Of a stretch of DNA of 64,000 nt, positions 20,489 through 30,029 are shown one piece after another; position 1 is the first letter of the stretch; each line of letters begins with the position of its first letter. Where the stretch lies: assembly GCA_026129905.1 (NCBI GenBank), contig JAHCHE010000015.1, positions 153,806 through 217,805 of the forward strand. The letters are read 5' to 3'. Source of the DNA: Bryobacteraceae bacterium. Its GTDB lineage: Bacteria > Acidobacteriota > Terriglobia > Bryobacterales > Bryobacteraceae. A model generated the notes under the pieces. It saw only the letters and a list, made by a program, of their open reading frames with translations, was not told where the DNA came from and made no database searches. The position numbers and the translations under genes were made by a program.

Positions 20489-21913
20489 ATGCGAACGCTC
20501 GCGGTTATCCTGGCGGGTTTGAGTCTGGCGGCAGCCGCGCCGGATGCGCGCGGCGCTGAGGCCGCGGGCGCTTCCGTCAAAGGACTGAAGCTCCAGGTGA
20601 GCGCGAACGGACGTTACCTCCAGGAGCGGGGAGGGAAGCCCTTCTTCTACCTCGGCGACACGGCCTGGACGTTGTTCAAGCGGCTGACCCGCGAGGAGGC
20701 CGACGAGTACCTCCGCAACCGCGCCGCCAAGGGGTTCACCGTCATCCAGGCGTATGTTCTGCGCGGGCTGACGATCCGCAACGTCTACGGCGACCTGACA
20801 GTCGTCGATCGCGATCCTACGCGGTTCAACGAGCCGTTTTTCCAGAACGTCGATTGGATTGTCAACCGCGCCAACGAGCTGGGACTGGTGATGTCGCTGG
20901 TGGTGAGCTACGGCGAACACGTCAACGGGAAGCAGGAGAAGGTGTTCAACGAATCGAACGCGTACCAGTACGGCAAGCTGCTCGCCGCCCGCTACAAGGA
21001 CAACGCGGTGATCTGGCTCCTCGGCGGGGACCGCAATCCGCAACAGGAAACCGGCACCTGGTCGGCGATGGCGCGCGGGTTGAAGGACGGCAGCGGTCAT
21101 ACGCAACTGGTCTCCTATCACGGCCCGGGACCGCGCACCGACGCCGGGGGCCCGACCGGCTATTCCTCCTCGTTCTGGTTTCACGACCAGGACTGGCTGG
21201 ACTTCAATATGATCCAGTCGGGCCACCGGTGGGCCGTCAAGAACTACGATTTCATCGCCCACGATTACGAGCTGAAGCCGGTGAAGCCGACCATCGATAT
21301 GGAAGCCCGCTACGAGAACCATCCGGATGGTCCGAATCCCCGCCGTATGGATGCGCACCAGGAAAGGGAAGCGACCTACTGGGCGATGCTCGCCGGCGCC
21401 GCCGGACACGGTTATGGCTGCAACGACATCTGGCAGTTCTATAATCCCGAGCGGATGCCCGCCCAGGATGACAATTCGTTCCCCTTCGATCGCCTGCGGG
21501 GCACGACGCACTGGAAGAAAGCAATGGATTTCGAGGGCGCGTTTTCCATGGGCACGATGCGCAGACTTCTTGAGGCGCGTCCGTGGTACAACCTGGTTCC
21601 GGACCAGTCGGCGATCCTAGCCGGCCAGGGCGAGGACGAGGACCGCGTTCAGGCGGCAAGGGCAGCGGACGGCAGTTTCCTGCTCGCGTATTTGACCTTC
21701 GGCAATCCGGTGACGATCGATCTGGAAAAACTGAGCGGCCGCTCGGTCCGGGCGCACTGGTACGATCCGCGGACCGGCGCCCTTCAGCCGATCGGCGAAT
21801 TTCCGAAGACCGGGTCGCGGCAATTCAAACCTCCGGCGCAGGGGCCGGCCGCCGACTGGGCGCTGGTGCTCGAGGATCGCGCGAAGAAGCTCGCGAAGCC
21901 AGCCTCGCGATAA
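20489..21913 (+). CDS. exported GH140-like glycoside hydrolase (DUF4038 type)
   Basis: A 474-residue protein with signal peptide MRTLAVILAGLSLAAAAPDA. It has a TIM-barrel domain of the apiosidase-like DUF4038 type, followed by a small C-terminal beta domain of the putative collagen-binding type (about residues 385-470). Family features are FFYLGDTAWTLFKRLTREEA near the start, AVIWLLGGDRNP (acid Asp region), and PTIDMEARYENHP (Glu region). By family it would cleave side-chain sugars from plant polysaccharides outside the cytoplasm; the exact substrate is not readable. TAGGAT at 20477-20482 may be a -10, but no -35 is at the right distance. Confidence 0.8.
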   Translation: MRTLAVILAGLSLAAAAPDARGAEAAGASVKGLKLQVSANGRYLQERGGKPFFYLGDTAWTLFKRLTREEADEYLRNRAAKGFTVIQAYVLRGLTIRNVYGDLTVVDRDPTRFNEPFFQNVDWIVNRANELGLVMSLVVSYGEHVNGKQEKVFNESNAYQYGKLLAARYKDNAVIWLLGGDRNPQQETGTWSAMARGLKDGSGHTQLVSYHGPGPRTDAGGPTGYSSSFWFHDQDWLDFNMIQSGHRWAVKNYDFIAHDYELKPVKPTIDMEARYENHPDGPNPRRMDAHQEREATYWAMLAGAAGHGYGCNDIWQFYNPERMPAQDDNSFPFDRLRGTTHWKKAMDFEGAFSMGTMRRLLEARPWYNLVPDQSAILAGQGEDEDRVQAARAADGSFLLAYLTFGNPVTIDLEKLSGRSVRAHWYDPRTGALQPIGEFPKTGSRQFKPPAQGPAADWALVLEDRAKKLAKPASR

Positions 21914-22018
21914 ACGGCTAACCATCGAAGAACCCTATCCGCGTTCCTCCGCCCGCCGCCGTCCCCCGCCTTCGGTCGCCGCGCCACGCCTTGCTAGGAT
22001 AGCTGGAAAGGAGAAATC

Positions 22019-23629
22019 TTGGAGAATCAAGGCAGACCGGTCGACGTTCGCCGGCTGAGAGATCACGGCATCCGTAACGCCAATACCGTCTGGTGGGACT
22101 TGTCCACCCCCGCGCTGTACGAGCACGCGCTGGGACGCCACGAGGGACTGATGGCGCACCTGGGCCCCCTGGTGGTGCGCACCGGGCAGTACACGGGGCG
22201 GTCGCCCAACGATCGCTACGTCGTCCGCGAGCCCTCCAGCGACCAGCACGTCTGGTGGGGGAAGGTGAACCAGCCTTTCACCCAGGAGCGCTACGACGCC
22301 CTGCGCTCGCGCCTCACCGCGTATCTCCAGGGCAAGGACCTTTACGTCCAGGATTGCTACGTCGGCGCCGACCCCGGCTACCGCCTGAAGCTCCGCGTCA
22401 TCAACGAACTCGCCTGGCACAACATCTTCGCCCGCAACATGTTCCTCAAGGAACGCGACCGCGCGAAGCTCGCCGGCCACGTCCCGGAGTTCACTGTTAT
22501 CGACGCGCCCGGCTTCACGGCCCATCCCGAGGAAGACGGCACGCGCTCGGAGGCGTTCATCGTTCTGAATTTCGGTCGAAAAGAGGTCATTATCGGCGGC
22601 ACCGCCTACGCCGGCGAGATGAAGAAATCCGTCTTCACGGTGATGAACTACCTCCTGCCTCCCAAGGGCGTCCTCTCCATGCACTGCTCCGCCAACTATG
22701 GCGCCGACCGCGACGATGTCGCCGTTTTCTTCGGACTCTCCGGCACCGGCAAGACGACGCTTTCGGCCGACCCCGGCCGCACGCTGATCGGCGACGACGA
22801 GCACGGATGGAGCGATTCCGGCGTCTTCAACTTTGAGGGCGGCTGCTACGCCAAGGTCATCCGCCTTTCCAGGGAGGGCGAACCGGAGATCTACGCGACC
22901 ACGCGCCGGTTCGGAACCCTGCTGGAAAACGTCGCCATCGACAGCGAAACCCGCCGCATCGACCTCGAAAGCGACGCCTTCACCGAAAACACGCGGGCCT
23001 CCTATCCCGTTACCTACATCCCGAACGCGGACCGGGCCGGGATCGCGGGGCATCCGAAGACCATCATCATGCTGACCGCGGACGCGTTCGGGGTGCTGCC
23101 GCCCATTTCCGCGCTCGATGCGCACCAGGCGATGTATCACTTCCTGTCCGGCTACACCGCTCGGGTGGCCGGCACGGAGCGCGGCGTCAAGGAACCTCAG
23201 GCCACCTTCAGCACCTGTTTCGGCGCGCCCTTCATGGCCTTGAAGCCCACCGTCTACGCAAAGCTGCTCGGCGAAAAGATCGCCCGGCACAAGACGCGCG
23301 CCTGGCTCGTCAACACCGGTTGGAACGGCGGCGCCTATGGCGTGGGATCTCGCATCAAGCTGGCCTACACGCGGGCGATGGTTCGCGCGGCCCTCGACGG
23401 AAGCCTTGCCGCGACGCCGATGCGGCGCGATCCGGTCTTCGGCGTGATGGTTCCGGAAACGTGCCCGGACGTGCCGTCCGAGGTTCTCAATCCGCGCGGC
23501 ATGTGGCCGGATCCGGAAGCGTACGACCGGCAGGCCGCCGTGCTCGCCGGCATGTTCAACGAGAATTTTCGCCAGTTCGCCGAGGGAGCGTCGCCCGAGG
23601 TCCGCGCCGCCGGACCCTGCGCCGGCTGA
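22019..23629 (+). CDS. pckA: phosphoenolpyruvate carboxykinase (ATP)
   Basis: A 536-residue gluconeogenic enzyme converting oxaloacetate and ATP to PEP, CO2 and ADP. Signatures are RTGQYTGRSPNDRYVV near the N-terminus, SMHCSANYG, the P-loop GLSGTGKTTLSADP near residue 240, the metal motif GDDEHGW, and the C-terminal NTGWNGGAYGVGSRI. The start is a TTG at 22019, 5 bases after AAGGAG (22008-22013); no ATG fits the family N-terminus. A weak TAGGAT lies at 21995-22000. The length is standard. It stands alone between an exported glycosidase and a kinase-like gene. Confidence 0.97.
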   Translation: MENQGRPVDVRRLRDHGIRNANTVWWDLSTPALYEHALGRHEGLMAHLGPLVVRTGQYTGRSPNDRYVVREPSSDQHVWWGKVNQPFTQERYDALRSRLTAYLQGKDLYVQDCYVGADPGYRLKLRVINELAWHNIFARNMFLKERDRAKLAGHVPEFTVIDAPGFTAHPEEDGTRSEAFIVLNFGRKEVIIGGTAYAGEMKKSVFTVMNYLLPPKGVLSMHCSANYGADRDDVAVFFGLSGTGKTTLSADPGRTLIGDDEHGWSDSGVFNFEGGCYAKVIRLSREGEPEIYATTRRFGTLLENVAIDSETRRIDLESDAFTENTRASYPVTYIPNADRAGIAGHPKTIIMLTADAFGVLPPISALDAHQAMYHFLSGYTARVAGTERGVKEPQATFSTCFGAPFMALKPTVYAKLLGEKIARHKTRAWLVNTGWNGGAYGVGSRIKLAYTRAMVRAALDGSLAATPMRRDPVFGVMVPETCPDVPSEVLNPRGMWPDPEAYDRQAAVLAGMFNENFRQFAEGASPEVRAAGPCAG

Positions 23630-23657
23630 AGCCGTCGTCCGCGGTACTATATTCACC

Positions 23658-24293
23658 ATGGGTACCTGGAGGGGATGGCTTCTGCTTTCCACGGCCGCGC
23701 TGCTGGCCGCGCTCATGGCATGGGGACAACCGCGAGGCGAAAAAGCGGTCTTCCTGCTGCTCGGCCCGCCCGGCAGCGGCAAGACCACCCAGGCGCGCAA
23801 TCTCAGCCGCCAGTACGGCGTTCCCTCGATCTCGATGTCCGACATTCTCAAAAAAGAGGCGGGGTGGGTGAAAACTCCGCTGAAAAAGGGAATGAAAGCC
23901 CACTTGGAAAGCGGCGATTTCGTCAGCGACGAACTCGCCAATACGCTCATTGAGAAGCATATCGCGCAGAAAAGAGCCGAAAGAGGCTTCATCCTCGACG
24001 GCTACCCGGCAACCGTCAAGCAGGCCGAGTACCTGGAGAACACGCTCAAGGAGCGCGGGCTGCCCGCTCCCGTCGTCATCCACCTCGAAGCGCCGGACAA
24101 GGTCGTAATCGACCGCATGAACAACCGCGGCCGCGCCGACGATAATCCCGCGACCATTGAGCGGCGGATCGCCGACTACCACCGCGAAGCGGAGATCATT
24201 CTGGCCCGCTACGGCAGCCGTACCCGGTCCGTTGACGCCACCCAATCCCCGGACGCCGTCTGGCGCGATATCCGCCAGGCCCTTGCCCGCTAG
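23658..24293 (+). CDS. exported or membrane-anchored adenylate-kinase-like protein
   Basis: A 211-residue P-loop protein of the adenylate kinase family with an extra N-terminal hydrophobic stretch (GWLLLSTAALLAALMAW, residues 6-22), so it may act outside the cytoplasm or at the membrane. P-loop GPPGSGKT is at 36-43. The nucleoside-monophosphate site is altered: the family STGDMLR reads SMSDILK (59-65), and GFPRT reads GYPAT (115-119), losing two AMP-binding arginines. The LID is short. The phosphoryl-donor site therefore looks intact but the acceptor may not be AMP. It ends 31 bases before otsB, which probably shares its transcript. Confidence 0.75.
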   Translation: MGTWRGWLLLSTAALLAALMAWGQPRGEKAVFLLLGPPGSGKTTQARNLSRQYGVPSISMSDILKKEAGWVKTPLKKGMKAHLESGDFVSDELANTLIEKHIAQKRAERGFILDGYPATVKQAEYLENTLKERGLPAPVVIHLEAPDKVVIDRMNNRGRADDNPATIERRIADYHREAEIILARYGSRTRSVDATQSPDAVWRDIRQALAR

Positions 24294-24324
24294 CCCCACC
24301 GGCCCGGGCGCGCTCCCCTCCGCC

Positions 24325-25080
24325 ATGGAGCGCCTCGAGGAGATCCGGGCCCGCGCCGGCCGTCTCGCCGTCTTTCTGGACTATGATGGCACGCTGACGC
24401 CGATCGTCGCTCGCCCGGAACTGGCGACGCTCGACGACGACGCGCGCCGCGTACTCGGCGATCTGGCCGGCAAAACCACGGTCGCCGTGATCAGCGGGCG
24501 CGACCTCCGCGACGTGCGCTCCCTGGTGGGCATCGACGGCCTGTTCTACGCCGGAAGCCACGGCTTCGAGATCGAAGGACCGGGCGAATGGCGCCTCGAC
24601 TTCAAGGATGCCGAAGCGTTCCTCCCCGACCTGGACGCGGCCGAAGCGGACGTCCGCGGCCGCGTTGCCGGGATCCCCGGGACGCTGGTAGAGCGAAAGA
24701 AATTCTCCCTGGCGATCCATTACCGACTGGTTGAGCCATCCAAGGTCCAGGCCCTCGAAGTAGCGGTCGGGGAAACGGCCGCCGGCTTTCCGCGGCTCCG
24801 GCGCGCGGCCGGAAAGAAGGTGTACGAACTCCAGCCCGCGCTCGACTGGGACAAGGGAAAAGCCGTCCTCTGGCTGCTGTCGGCGCTGGACCTCCATCCT
24901 CCCGAAACGCTGCCTCTTTTCATCGGCGACGACCTCACCGACGAGGACGCGTTCCGCGCCTTGAAGGGGACCGGCGCCGGCGTGATTGTCCGCGACGTCC
25001 CGCGCCCCACCGCGGCCGACTACGCCCTGGACGGCCCGCGCGAGGTCGTCGAATTCCTGAAGGCGCTTGCTGCTTGGTAA
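24325..25080 (+). CDS. otsB: trehalose-6-phosphate phosphatase
   Basis: A 251-residue HAD-superfamily phosphatase that removes phosphate from trehalose-6-phosphate. The nucleophile motif FLDYDGTLTPI (Asp19 and Asp21), AVISGRDLRDV, GSHGFEIEGP, and the motif IV region FIGDDLTDEDAF are all present, in the normal order and spacing. ATG 24325 is used; an upstream TTG (24284) is possible but would add a proline-rich leader. No trehalose-6-phosphate synthase (otsA) lies in the window. Confidence 0.92.
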   Translation: MERLEEIRARAGRLAVFLDYDGTLTPIVARPELATLDDDARRVLGDLAGKTTVAVISGRDLRDVRSLVGIDGLFYAGSHGFEIEGPGEWRLDFKDAEAFLPDLDAAEADVRGRVAGIPGTLVERKKFSLAIHYRLVEPSKVQALEVAVGETAAGFPRLRRAAGKKVYELQPALDWDKGKAVLWLLSALDLHPPETLPLFIGDDLTDEDAFRALKGTGAGVIVRDVPRPTAADYALDGPREVVEFLKALAAW

Positions 25081-25177
25081 CGGACCAACTCGCGGAACGC
25101 ACGGGCCGGGCGCGATATGATTGCTCTTGGTTCGCCCGAACCGGACCCTTCGGCCGCAAGAGAAACGAGGTGAGGCA

Positions 25178-26893
25178 TTGAGACCGCCGGCATGGTTCGC
25201 CGCATTCCTTCTTTCCGTTGGCCTCTGCGCGGCCGACGATGCCGACGTGATCTATCACAACGGCAAAATCATCACGCTGTGGGACAAGGCGCCGGTCGCC
25301 GAAGCCGTGGCGATTCGGGACGGCCGCTTCGTCGCGGTCGGCTCCAATGGCGAAGCGCTCAAACTGGCCGGGCCCGCCACCCGCAAGGTGGACCTCCAGG
25401 GCCGAGCCGTCACCCCGGGCATCGTCGAGAGCCACACCCACCCGATCATGGCGGCCTTGAGTGAACGCGACGGCCCCGTGCCGGTAATGAATTCGATCCC
25501 CGAAGTTTTGGAGTACATCCGCGGCCAGGCCGCGCGCTTGCCGGCCGACCGGCTCATCTTTGTGCCGAAAGTGTACTCCACGCGCCTGAAGGAACGGCAT
25601 TACCCGACGCGGTTCGACCTCGACAAAGCCGCCCCTGGCCGGCGCGCGATGACCGACAACGGCTATGCCTCGGTGCTCAACTCCGCTTTGCTCAAGGAAA
25701 TCGGCGTCACGCGCGACAGCCCGGAACCGGCGGACGGCAAGATCATCCGCGATGCCAATGGCGAACCAACAGGGCTGATCCTCGGAGCGCCCGACCTGCT
25801 CGGGCCGCTCCGGCGCAGCCGGCCATGGACCCACGACGATCTGACCTGGGCACTGCGCACGATGCAGCGCAAATACAACGAAGCCGGCATCACCAGCACC
25901 GTGGACCGCGGCCAGAATCCGCAGGGTGTCCGGATCTATCAGGAACTCCACGCCAAGGGCGAACTGACCGTGCGCACCACCCTCACGTACCTGATCCGCA
26001 CGCAGGGCGCGCCGCAAGATGTCCGCGCGGAGATGGAGCGGACGCCGCTGCTCACCGGCTGGGGCGACGAATGGGTCCGCGTCGGCGCCATCAAAACCAT
26101 CGTCGACGGCGGCATCCTGATCGGCACGGCGTTTCTCCGCGCCCCGTGGGGCATGAACACGCAAGTGTACGGTTACGTCGATCCCGACTACCGCGGCGTC
26201 CTCAGCGTGCCCAAGGAGAACCTGTTCGAGATGGCCAAGGCGGCCGGGGAACTCGGCTGGCAGATGACCGCGCACACGGCCGGCGGCGGCGCCATCGACC
26301 TCCTGCTCGACGCCTACGAGGCCGCCCACGCCCGGACCCCGATCCGCGGCCGCCGCTGGCAGGTGACGCACGGCAATTTCCCGGACCCCCGCGCCATCGA
26401 GCGCGCGGCCAAGCTCGGCGTGATCTTCGATTGCCAGATGGCCTGGCACCATTTCGACGGGCCCGCGCTCAAGCACGTGTTCGGCCCGGAGCGCATGAAG
26501 AACTTCCTTCCGCTCCGTTCGCTGATCGACGGCGGCGTAACGGTGGTGGGCGGTTCGGACCACATGATCCGGCTCGATCCCCGCAAGTCGCTCAACTCCT
26601 ACCACCCGTTCTTCGGCATGTGGATGGCGGTGACCCGGAAGACGGTCGATGGCGACGTGCTCAATCCGGAGCAGCGGATCACCCGTGAAGAAGCCCTGCG
26701 CCTGTGGACCATCAACGGCGCCTTTGGGACGTTCGAGGAGAAGGTGAAGGGCTCCATCGAACCGGGCAAGTTCGCGGATCTGGTGGTCATCACGAAAGAC
26801 TACCTCACCTGCCCCGAGGATGAGATCAAGGACATCGACGCGCTTCTCACCGTCGTCGGCGGCAAGGAAGTGTATGGCTCGCTCCCGCGGTAG
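25178..26893 (+). CDS. exported amidohydrolase (YtcJ-like, family 3)
   Basis: A 571-residue metal-dependent hydrolase. The start is TTG 25178 after the strong Shine-Dalgarno GAGGTGAGG (25167-25175), giving the signal peptide MRPPAWFAAFLLSVGLCAA. The family features are IYHNGKIITLWD at the beginning, metal motif ESHTHP, AHTAGGGAID, THGNF, GGSDHMIRLDP near the end, and the closing GSIEPGKFADLVVI. A TATGAT at 25116-25121 may be the -10. The substrate is unknown; by family it hydrolyses amides or related bonds. The 3' end overlaps the next gene by 20 bases. Confidence 0.85.
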   Translation: MRPPAWFAAFLLSVGLCAADDADVIYHNGKIITLWDKAPVAEAVAIRDGRFVAVGSNGEALKLAGPATRKVDLQGRAVTPGIVESHTHPIMAALSERDGPVPVMNSIPEVLEYIRGQAARLPADRLIFVPKVYSTRLKERHYPTRFDLDKAAPGRRAMTDNGYASVLNSALLKEIGVTRDSPEPADGKIIRDANGEPTGLILGAPDLLGPLRRSRPWTHDDLTWALRTMQRKYNEAGITSTVDRGQNPQGVRIYQELHAKGELTVRTTLTYLIRTQGAPQDVRAEMERTPLLTGWGDEWVRVGAIKTIVDGGILIGTAFLRAPWGMNTQVYGYVDPDYRGVLSVPKENLFEMAKAAGELGWQMTAHTAGGGAIDLLLDAYEAAHARTPIRGRRWQVTHGNFPDPRAIERAAKLGVIFDCQMAWHHFDGPALKHVFGPERMKNFLPLRSLIDGGVTVVGGSDHMIRLDPRKSLNSYHPFFGMWMAVTRKTVDGDVLNPEQRITREEALRLWTINGAFGTFEEKVKGSIEPGKFADLVVITKDYLTCPEDEIKDIDALLTVVGGKEVYGSLPR

Positions 26894-29800
26894 CGCGCGG
26901 TTCCCCACCACGATTCCCTTTCGGCGCCAGAAATCGCTGCTGGCGCGGAACAGCGCCGCGGGCATCGCCGTCGCGGCCGGCGCGAGCGCCGAGGTCATGC
27001 GTGCGATCCGCGCCGACGCGCCCTTTCCAGACCGCGACATCGATGCGGCGTCGGTCTCGCTGGAGGGGGAAGGCGGTAAGGACATCGAGTTCGGCGACGG
27101 CCCGGCGCGCGTTTCCTTCCGCGGCAAAGCCAATGCATTGGCCGGGCTGGGCATCTACTCGAAGCCGGCCGCGGTCCGTGAGGCGCTCGGATCCGGCGCG
27201 GAGATAGCGGCGGGCCTGTCGCTTCCCGAAAACGACGGCCATCGGTACCTGGTGCTGCGCTGGGGCTACGACGTGAAGGCGTCCGCCCGCGGCTCGATGG
27301 CGCTCGGGGGCTTTCCGGGCGCGGTTAAGTTCGGCGTGGAAGCCGCGAGCGACGGCCTGTTCGCCGTCGTCCAGCATCTTCCCGCCGGCCTGGGCGCGCG
27401 CTCCGCCATCCAACGGGCTGTCGATGCCTGGCGCCCCCTTCGCTCGATCGCCTCGCCCGCCGACCTCGATCGCGGCACGTGGCTGGCGGCGGAGGTGGAC
27501 GGCGCGCTGGCCCTGAAACTCGGCGCGACGTTCGGCCACGACTTGAACTGGGTGCGCGCGGCGGAACTCGGCGGGCTCGCCGGCGACATCGGCCTCCGCA
27601 TACAGCTCGGCCTATCCGCGCAGCTCGGGTTTTCCGCCGGCGGCAAGTACTGCGTCGTGGCCGCGCGCGAGCCGCTTGAGCCGGACGCGCGCACGCTCCG
27701 ACTCCGCGTCTCCAGGCTCGCCACTAAGGGCTGGAACTTCGCCTTGAACGCGGCGGCCGCCGTCACCGGCGATTTCGGAGTCCTGCCGGACCAGCCGGAC
27801 CAGTTCATTCGAGGCGTGTTCGGCCTCCATGGCGCGCAGGTCGTCAAGACGTTGCAGGCGGTGGAGGCCTGGGCCGACCCTGCGAGGCCGCTGCCCGATC
27901 AGCTCGCGGGGCTGGGCGCGGACTATATGCGAGCGCTGCTCACGGACCTGACCGGCGTCGATGCCGCCGCGGAGTTCGACGCGGCCCGCCAGCGGCTCCT
28001 CTCGCTGTTCAAGGCCTGGGATGACCTGCCCGCCCGCGCCTCCAGCATGCTTTGGAAACTGGTGGAGGAAGAGGCGGACTTGAGCAGGCTCCGGGCGATG
28101 CTGGCCGCCGCGGCGGACCCGAAATCGCTTCAGGACTTCATCGAGAAGCGCCTCGCGCGAGCCGATTTCTTTCGCCGTCCCGAAGGCAGGCTGCTGGAGT
28201 CGCTGGCGCTGGGCGGCGTGTTTGGCGCCCTTTCGAGCCGGAGCGAGTTCCAGGCCTTGCAGGAAGCGGCGGCGGCCGTTCGCTCGATCCTCGTCCCCGA
28301 CGGGGCTTCGCTTCGGGTGCTCGCCGGTTTGCAAAAGTTCGTCAACCAGGCCCTCGACATCGACAAGCTCCGGACGGTCGCCACGAAAATCGATTTCGAC
28401 GCCCTGGACGCCATGCTGCGGAAGAAGGTGTCCGAGTTCCTGGGCAAGACGTTCGATTTCTCCGACGTCGATACGGTTCGCCGGACGATCCAACTCCTGC
28501 TCGGCAAGCGCGAGGAGTTCTACAGCAAGACCATTCGGGCGCTGAAGGGCCGCTACAATTTCGAGTTCGCCGCCGCCTGGGCGCGCGCCGCTTCCGACAG
28601 CGCCCTACTCGATGTCGAGTTCGATTTCGGCGCGGCGCGGTCCGACCTCGCAACCCTGTGGCAGGCAGCCCTCGACGGCGAGTTCACTAACCTGCTGCTG
28701 AAGTCGCGCCGCGACGTGAGCCTGCGGGCCGGTGTTCTCACGCACGGCGTCAGGCGTCACACCCACGTAGACGTTTCGCTGCCGTTCTACAAGGGCTCGG
28801 CGGCTCACATCAACGAGGCGCTGGCCAAGGCCACGGCGGTGGACGAGCACGGTGGACGCGTGATCGTCTATGAGCTGCGCGCCGAGGACGCCGTTCACTC
28901 GAGCGCGGTTCTTCCCTGGAAGAAGATCGAGCGCGACAGCCGCCTCACCGTCGGCGCGTTTCTCCCAGTCGAGGCCGCCGGCGGACGCCTGCGGGTGCAT
29001 TCCACCGGGGGGCTCACGTACGCCTACTCCTACGACCAGGCGCGCCGCCACATGAAGCGGGCCGAACTACAGTACCAGTTGAAGCCGCTGGTGGAGCAGT
29101 ACCTGGCGGACTGCTTCCCGCCCGGCGCGGCCCCGTTCGATACCTGGATCTCCGATCTCGACCGCACCATCGACGCGATTGAGGATAACGGCTCGGACAA
29201 CTTCGGCAACACGCTGGTCTCCCTCGACCTCACTCTGCCCGGCCGGGTCCCGGCGGCGTGGCTGCGCGCGCCGGCGTCGAAGAACGATCCGGCCTACGCC
29301 GCGATGTCCGAAAACATTCAGGCGTCGCTAAAGCGTCTGCTGGCGCCGTTCTACTTTCAAGACCCCGGCCGCTACGCCGCCGCGCAACCTCCGGCCTGCG
29401 CGCTGCTGGTCTACGCCGCGATGCCTCCCATCGTGGAGAAGAGCCTACACTGGGATTACCTCGACGACCGGAAGCGGCGCGCGGCGATCTTCAGCAAGGC
29501 CGCTTCCACGAACCTCGCCGTCGCGATTCACCAGGTGAGCAATCTGCTCGCCTCGCTCGGCAGACCGCGCGACGCGGCGTTCTACGCGCCGGGCGAACTG
29601 GGTAAGATCCAGAAAAGCGGCGATGGCCCGTTGCTGATCGGCCTGTTGCGGATGGAAGCGGAGATCGTGGGCGCCGCGGCGCGCGCGGGCCGCCGCATGG
29701 CCGAGTTCCGCGCCGCGTCGGCGAAGAACCCCCAGCAGGCGATTGAAGCCTTGGAGGAATTCGGCGCCGCGCTGACCAAGGCCTTCAACGCCAAGGTGAG

Positions 29801-30029
29801 TTCCATCTACGGCGGCGGCGCGCTTCGCCCGCTCGGCACGATGATCTTCCTGGAAGCGGCCCGGGCGTTCGACGCCGATCTCGCGCCGGTCCGGCCCGCG
29901 GCCATGCTCCAACTGACGGTGTTGAAGGAAAGCGCCGCGTTCCCGCCTCCCGGCTTCCCCGGCGAGGCCAACCCGCTCGAAAGCGATATCGTGGTCGAGC
30001 AGCGCCTCACTTCGCTGCCCACCGGTTGA
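26874..30029 (+). CDS. large orphan protein of unknown function
   Basis: A 1051-residue protein that I do not recognise. ATG 26874 lies inside the 3' end of the amidohydrolase gene; the longer open frame from 26820 is shadow. There is no classical signal peptide or membrane helix. Residues ~60-280 look beta-rich with alternating polar and hydrophobic residues (for example IGLRIQLGLSAQLGFSAGG). Residues ~300-580 are helical and charged, the next ~170 again beta-like (HTHVDVSLPFYKGSAAH), and the C-terminal third is helical. It has very few cysteines. Its stop overlaps the convergent S9 peptidase by 23 bases. Codon use matches its neighbours, so recent transfer is not suggested. Confidence 0.75.
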   Translation: MARSRGSARFPTTIPFRRQKSLLARNSAAGIAVAAGASAEVMRAIRADAPFPDRDIDAASVSLEGEGGKDIEFGDGPARVSFRGKANALAGLGIYSKPAAVREALGSGAEIAAGLSLPENDGHRYLVLRWGYDVKASARGSMALGGFPGAVKFGVEAASDGLFAVVQHLPAGLGARSAIQRAVDAWRPLRSIASPADLDRGTWLAAEVDGALALKLGATFGHDLNWVRAAELGGLAGDIGLRIQLGLSAQLGFSAGGKYCVVAAREPLEPDARTLRLRVSRLATKGWNFALNAAAAVTGDFGVLPDQPDQFIRGVFGLHGAQVVKTLQAVEAWADPARPLPDQLAGLGADYMRALLTDLTGVDAAAEFDAARQRLLSLFKAWDDLPARASSMLWKLVEEEADLSRLRAMLAAAADPKSLQDFIEKRLARADFFRRPEGRLLESLALGGVFGALSSRSEFQALQEAAAAVRSILVPDGASLRVLAGLQKFVNQALDIDKLRTVATKIDFDALDAMLRKKVSEFLGKTFDFSDVDTVRRTIQLLLGKREEFYSKTIRALKGRYNFEFAAAWARAASDSALLDVEFDFGAARSDLATLWQAALDGEFTNLLLKSRRDVSLRAGVLTHGVRRHTHVDVSLPFYKGSAAHINEALAKATAVDEHGGRVIVYELRAEDAVHSSAVLPWKKIERDSRLTVGAFLPVEAAGGRLRVHSTGGLTYAYSYDQARRHMKRAELQYQLKPLVEQYLADCFPPGAAPFDTWISDLDRTIDAIEDNGSDNFGNTLVSLDLTLPGRVPAAWLRAPASKNDPAYAAMSENIQASLKRLLAPFYFQDPGRYAAAQPPACALLVYAAMPPIVEKSLHWDYLDDRKRRAAIFSKAASTNLAVAIHQVSNLLASLGRPRDAAFYAPGELGKIQKSGDGPLLIGLLRMEAEIVGAAARAGRRMAEFRAASAKNPQQAIEALEEFGAALTKAFNAKVSSIYGGGALRPLGTMIFLEAARAFDADLAPVRPAAMLQLTVLKESAAFPPPGFPGEANPLESDIVVEQRLTSLPTG

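Noticed and set aside
24935..27154. A 739-residue minus-strand frame over otsB and the amidohydrolase
   Set aside because: It is antisense to two well-supported genes and has no recognisable domain.
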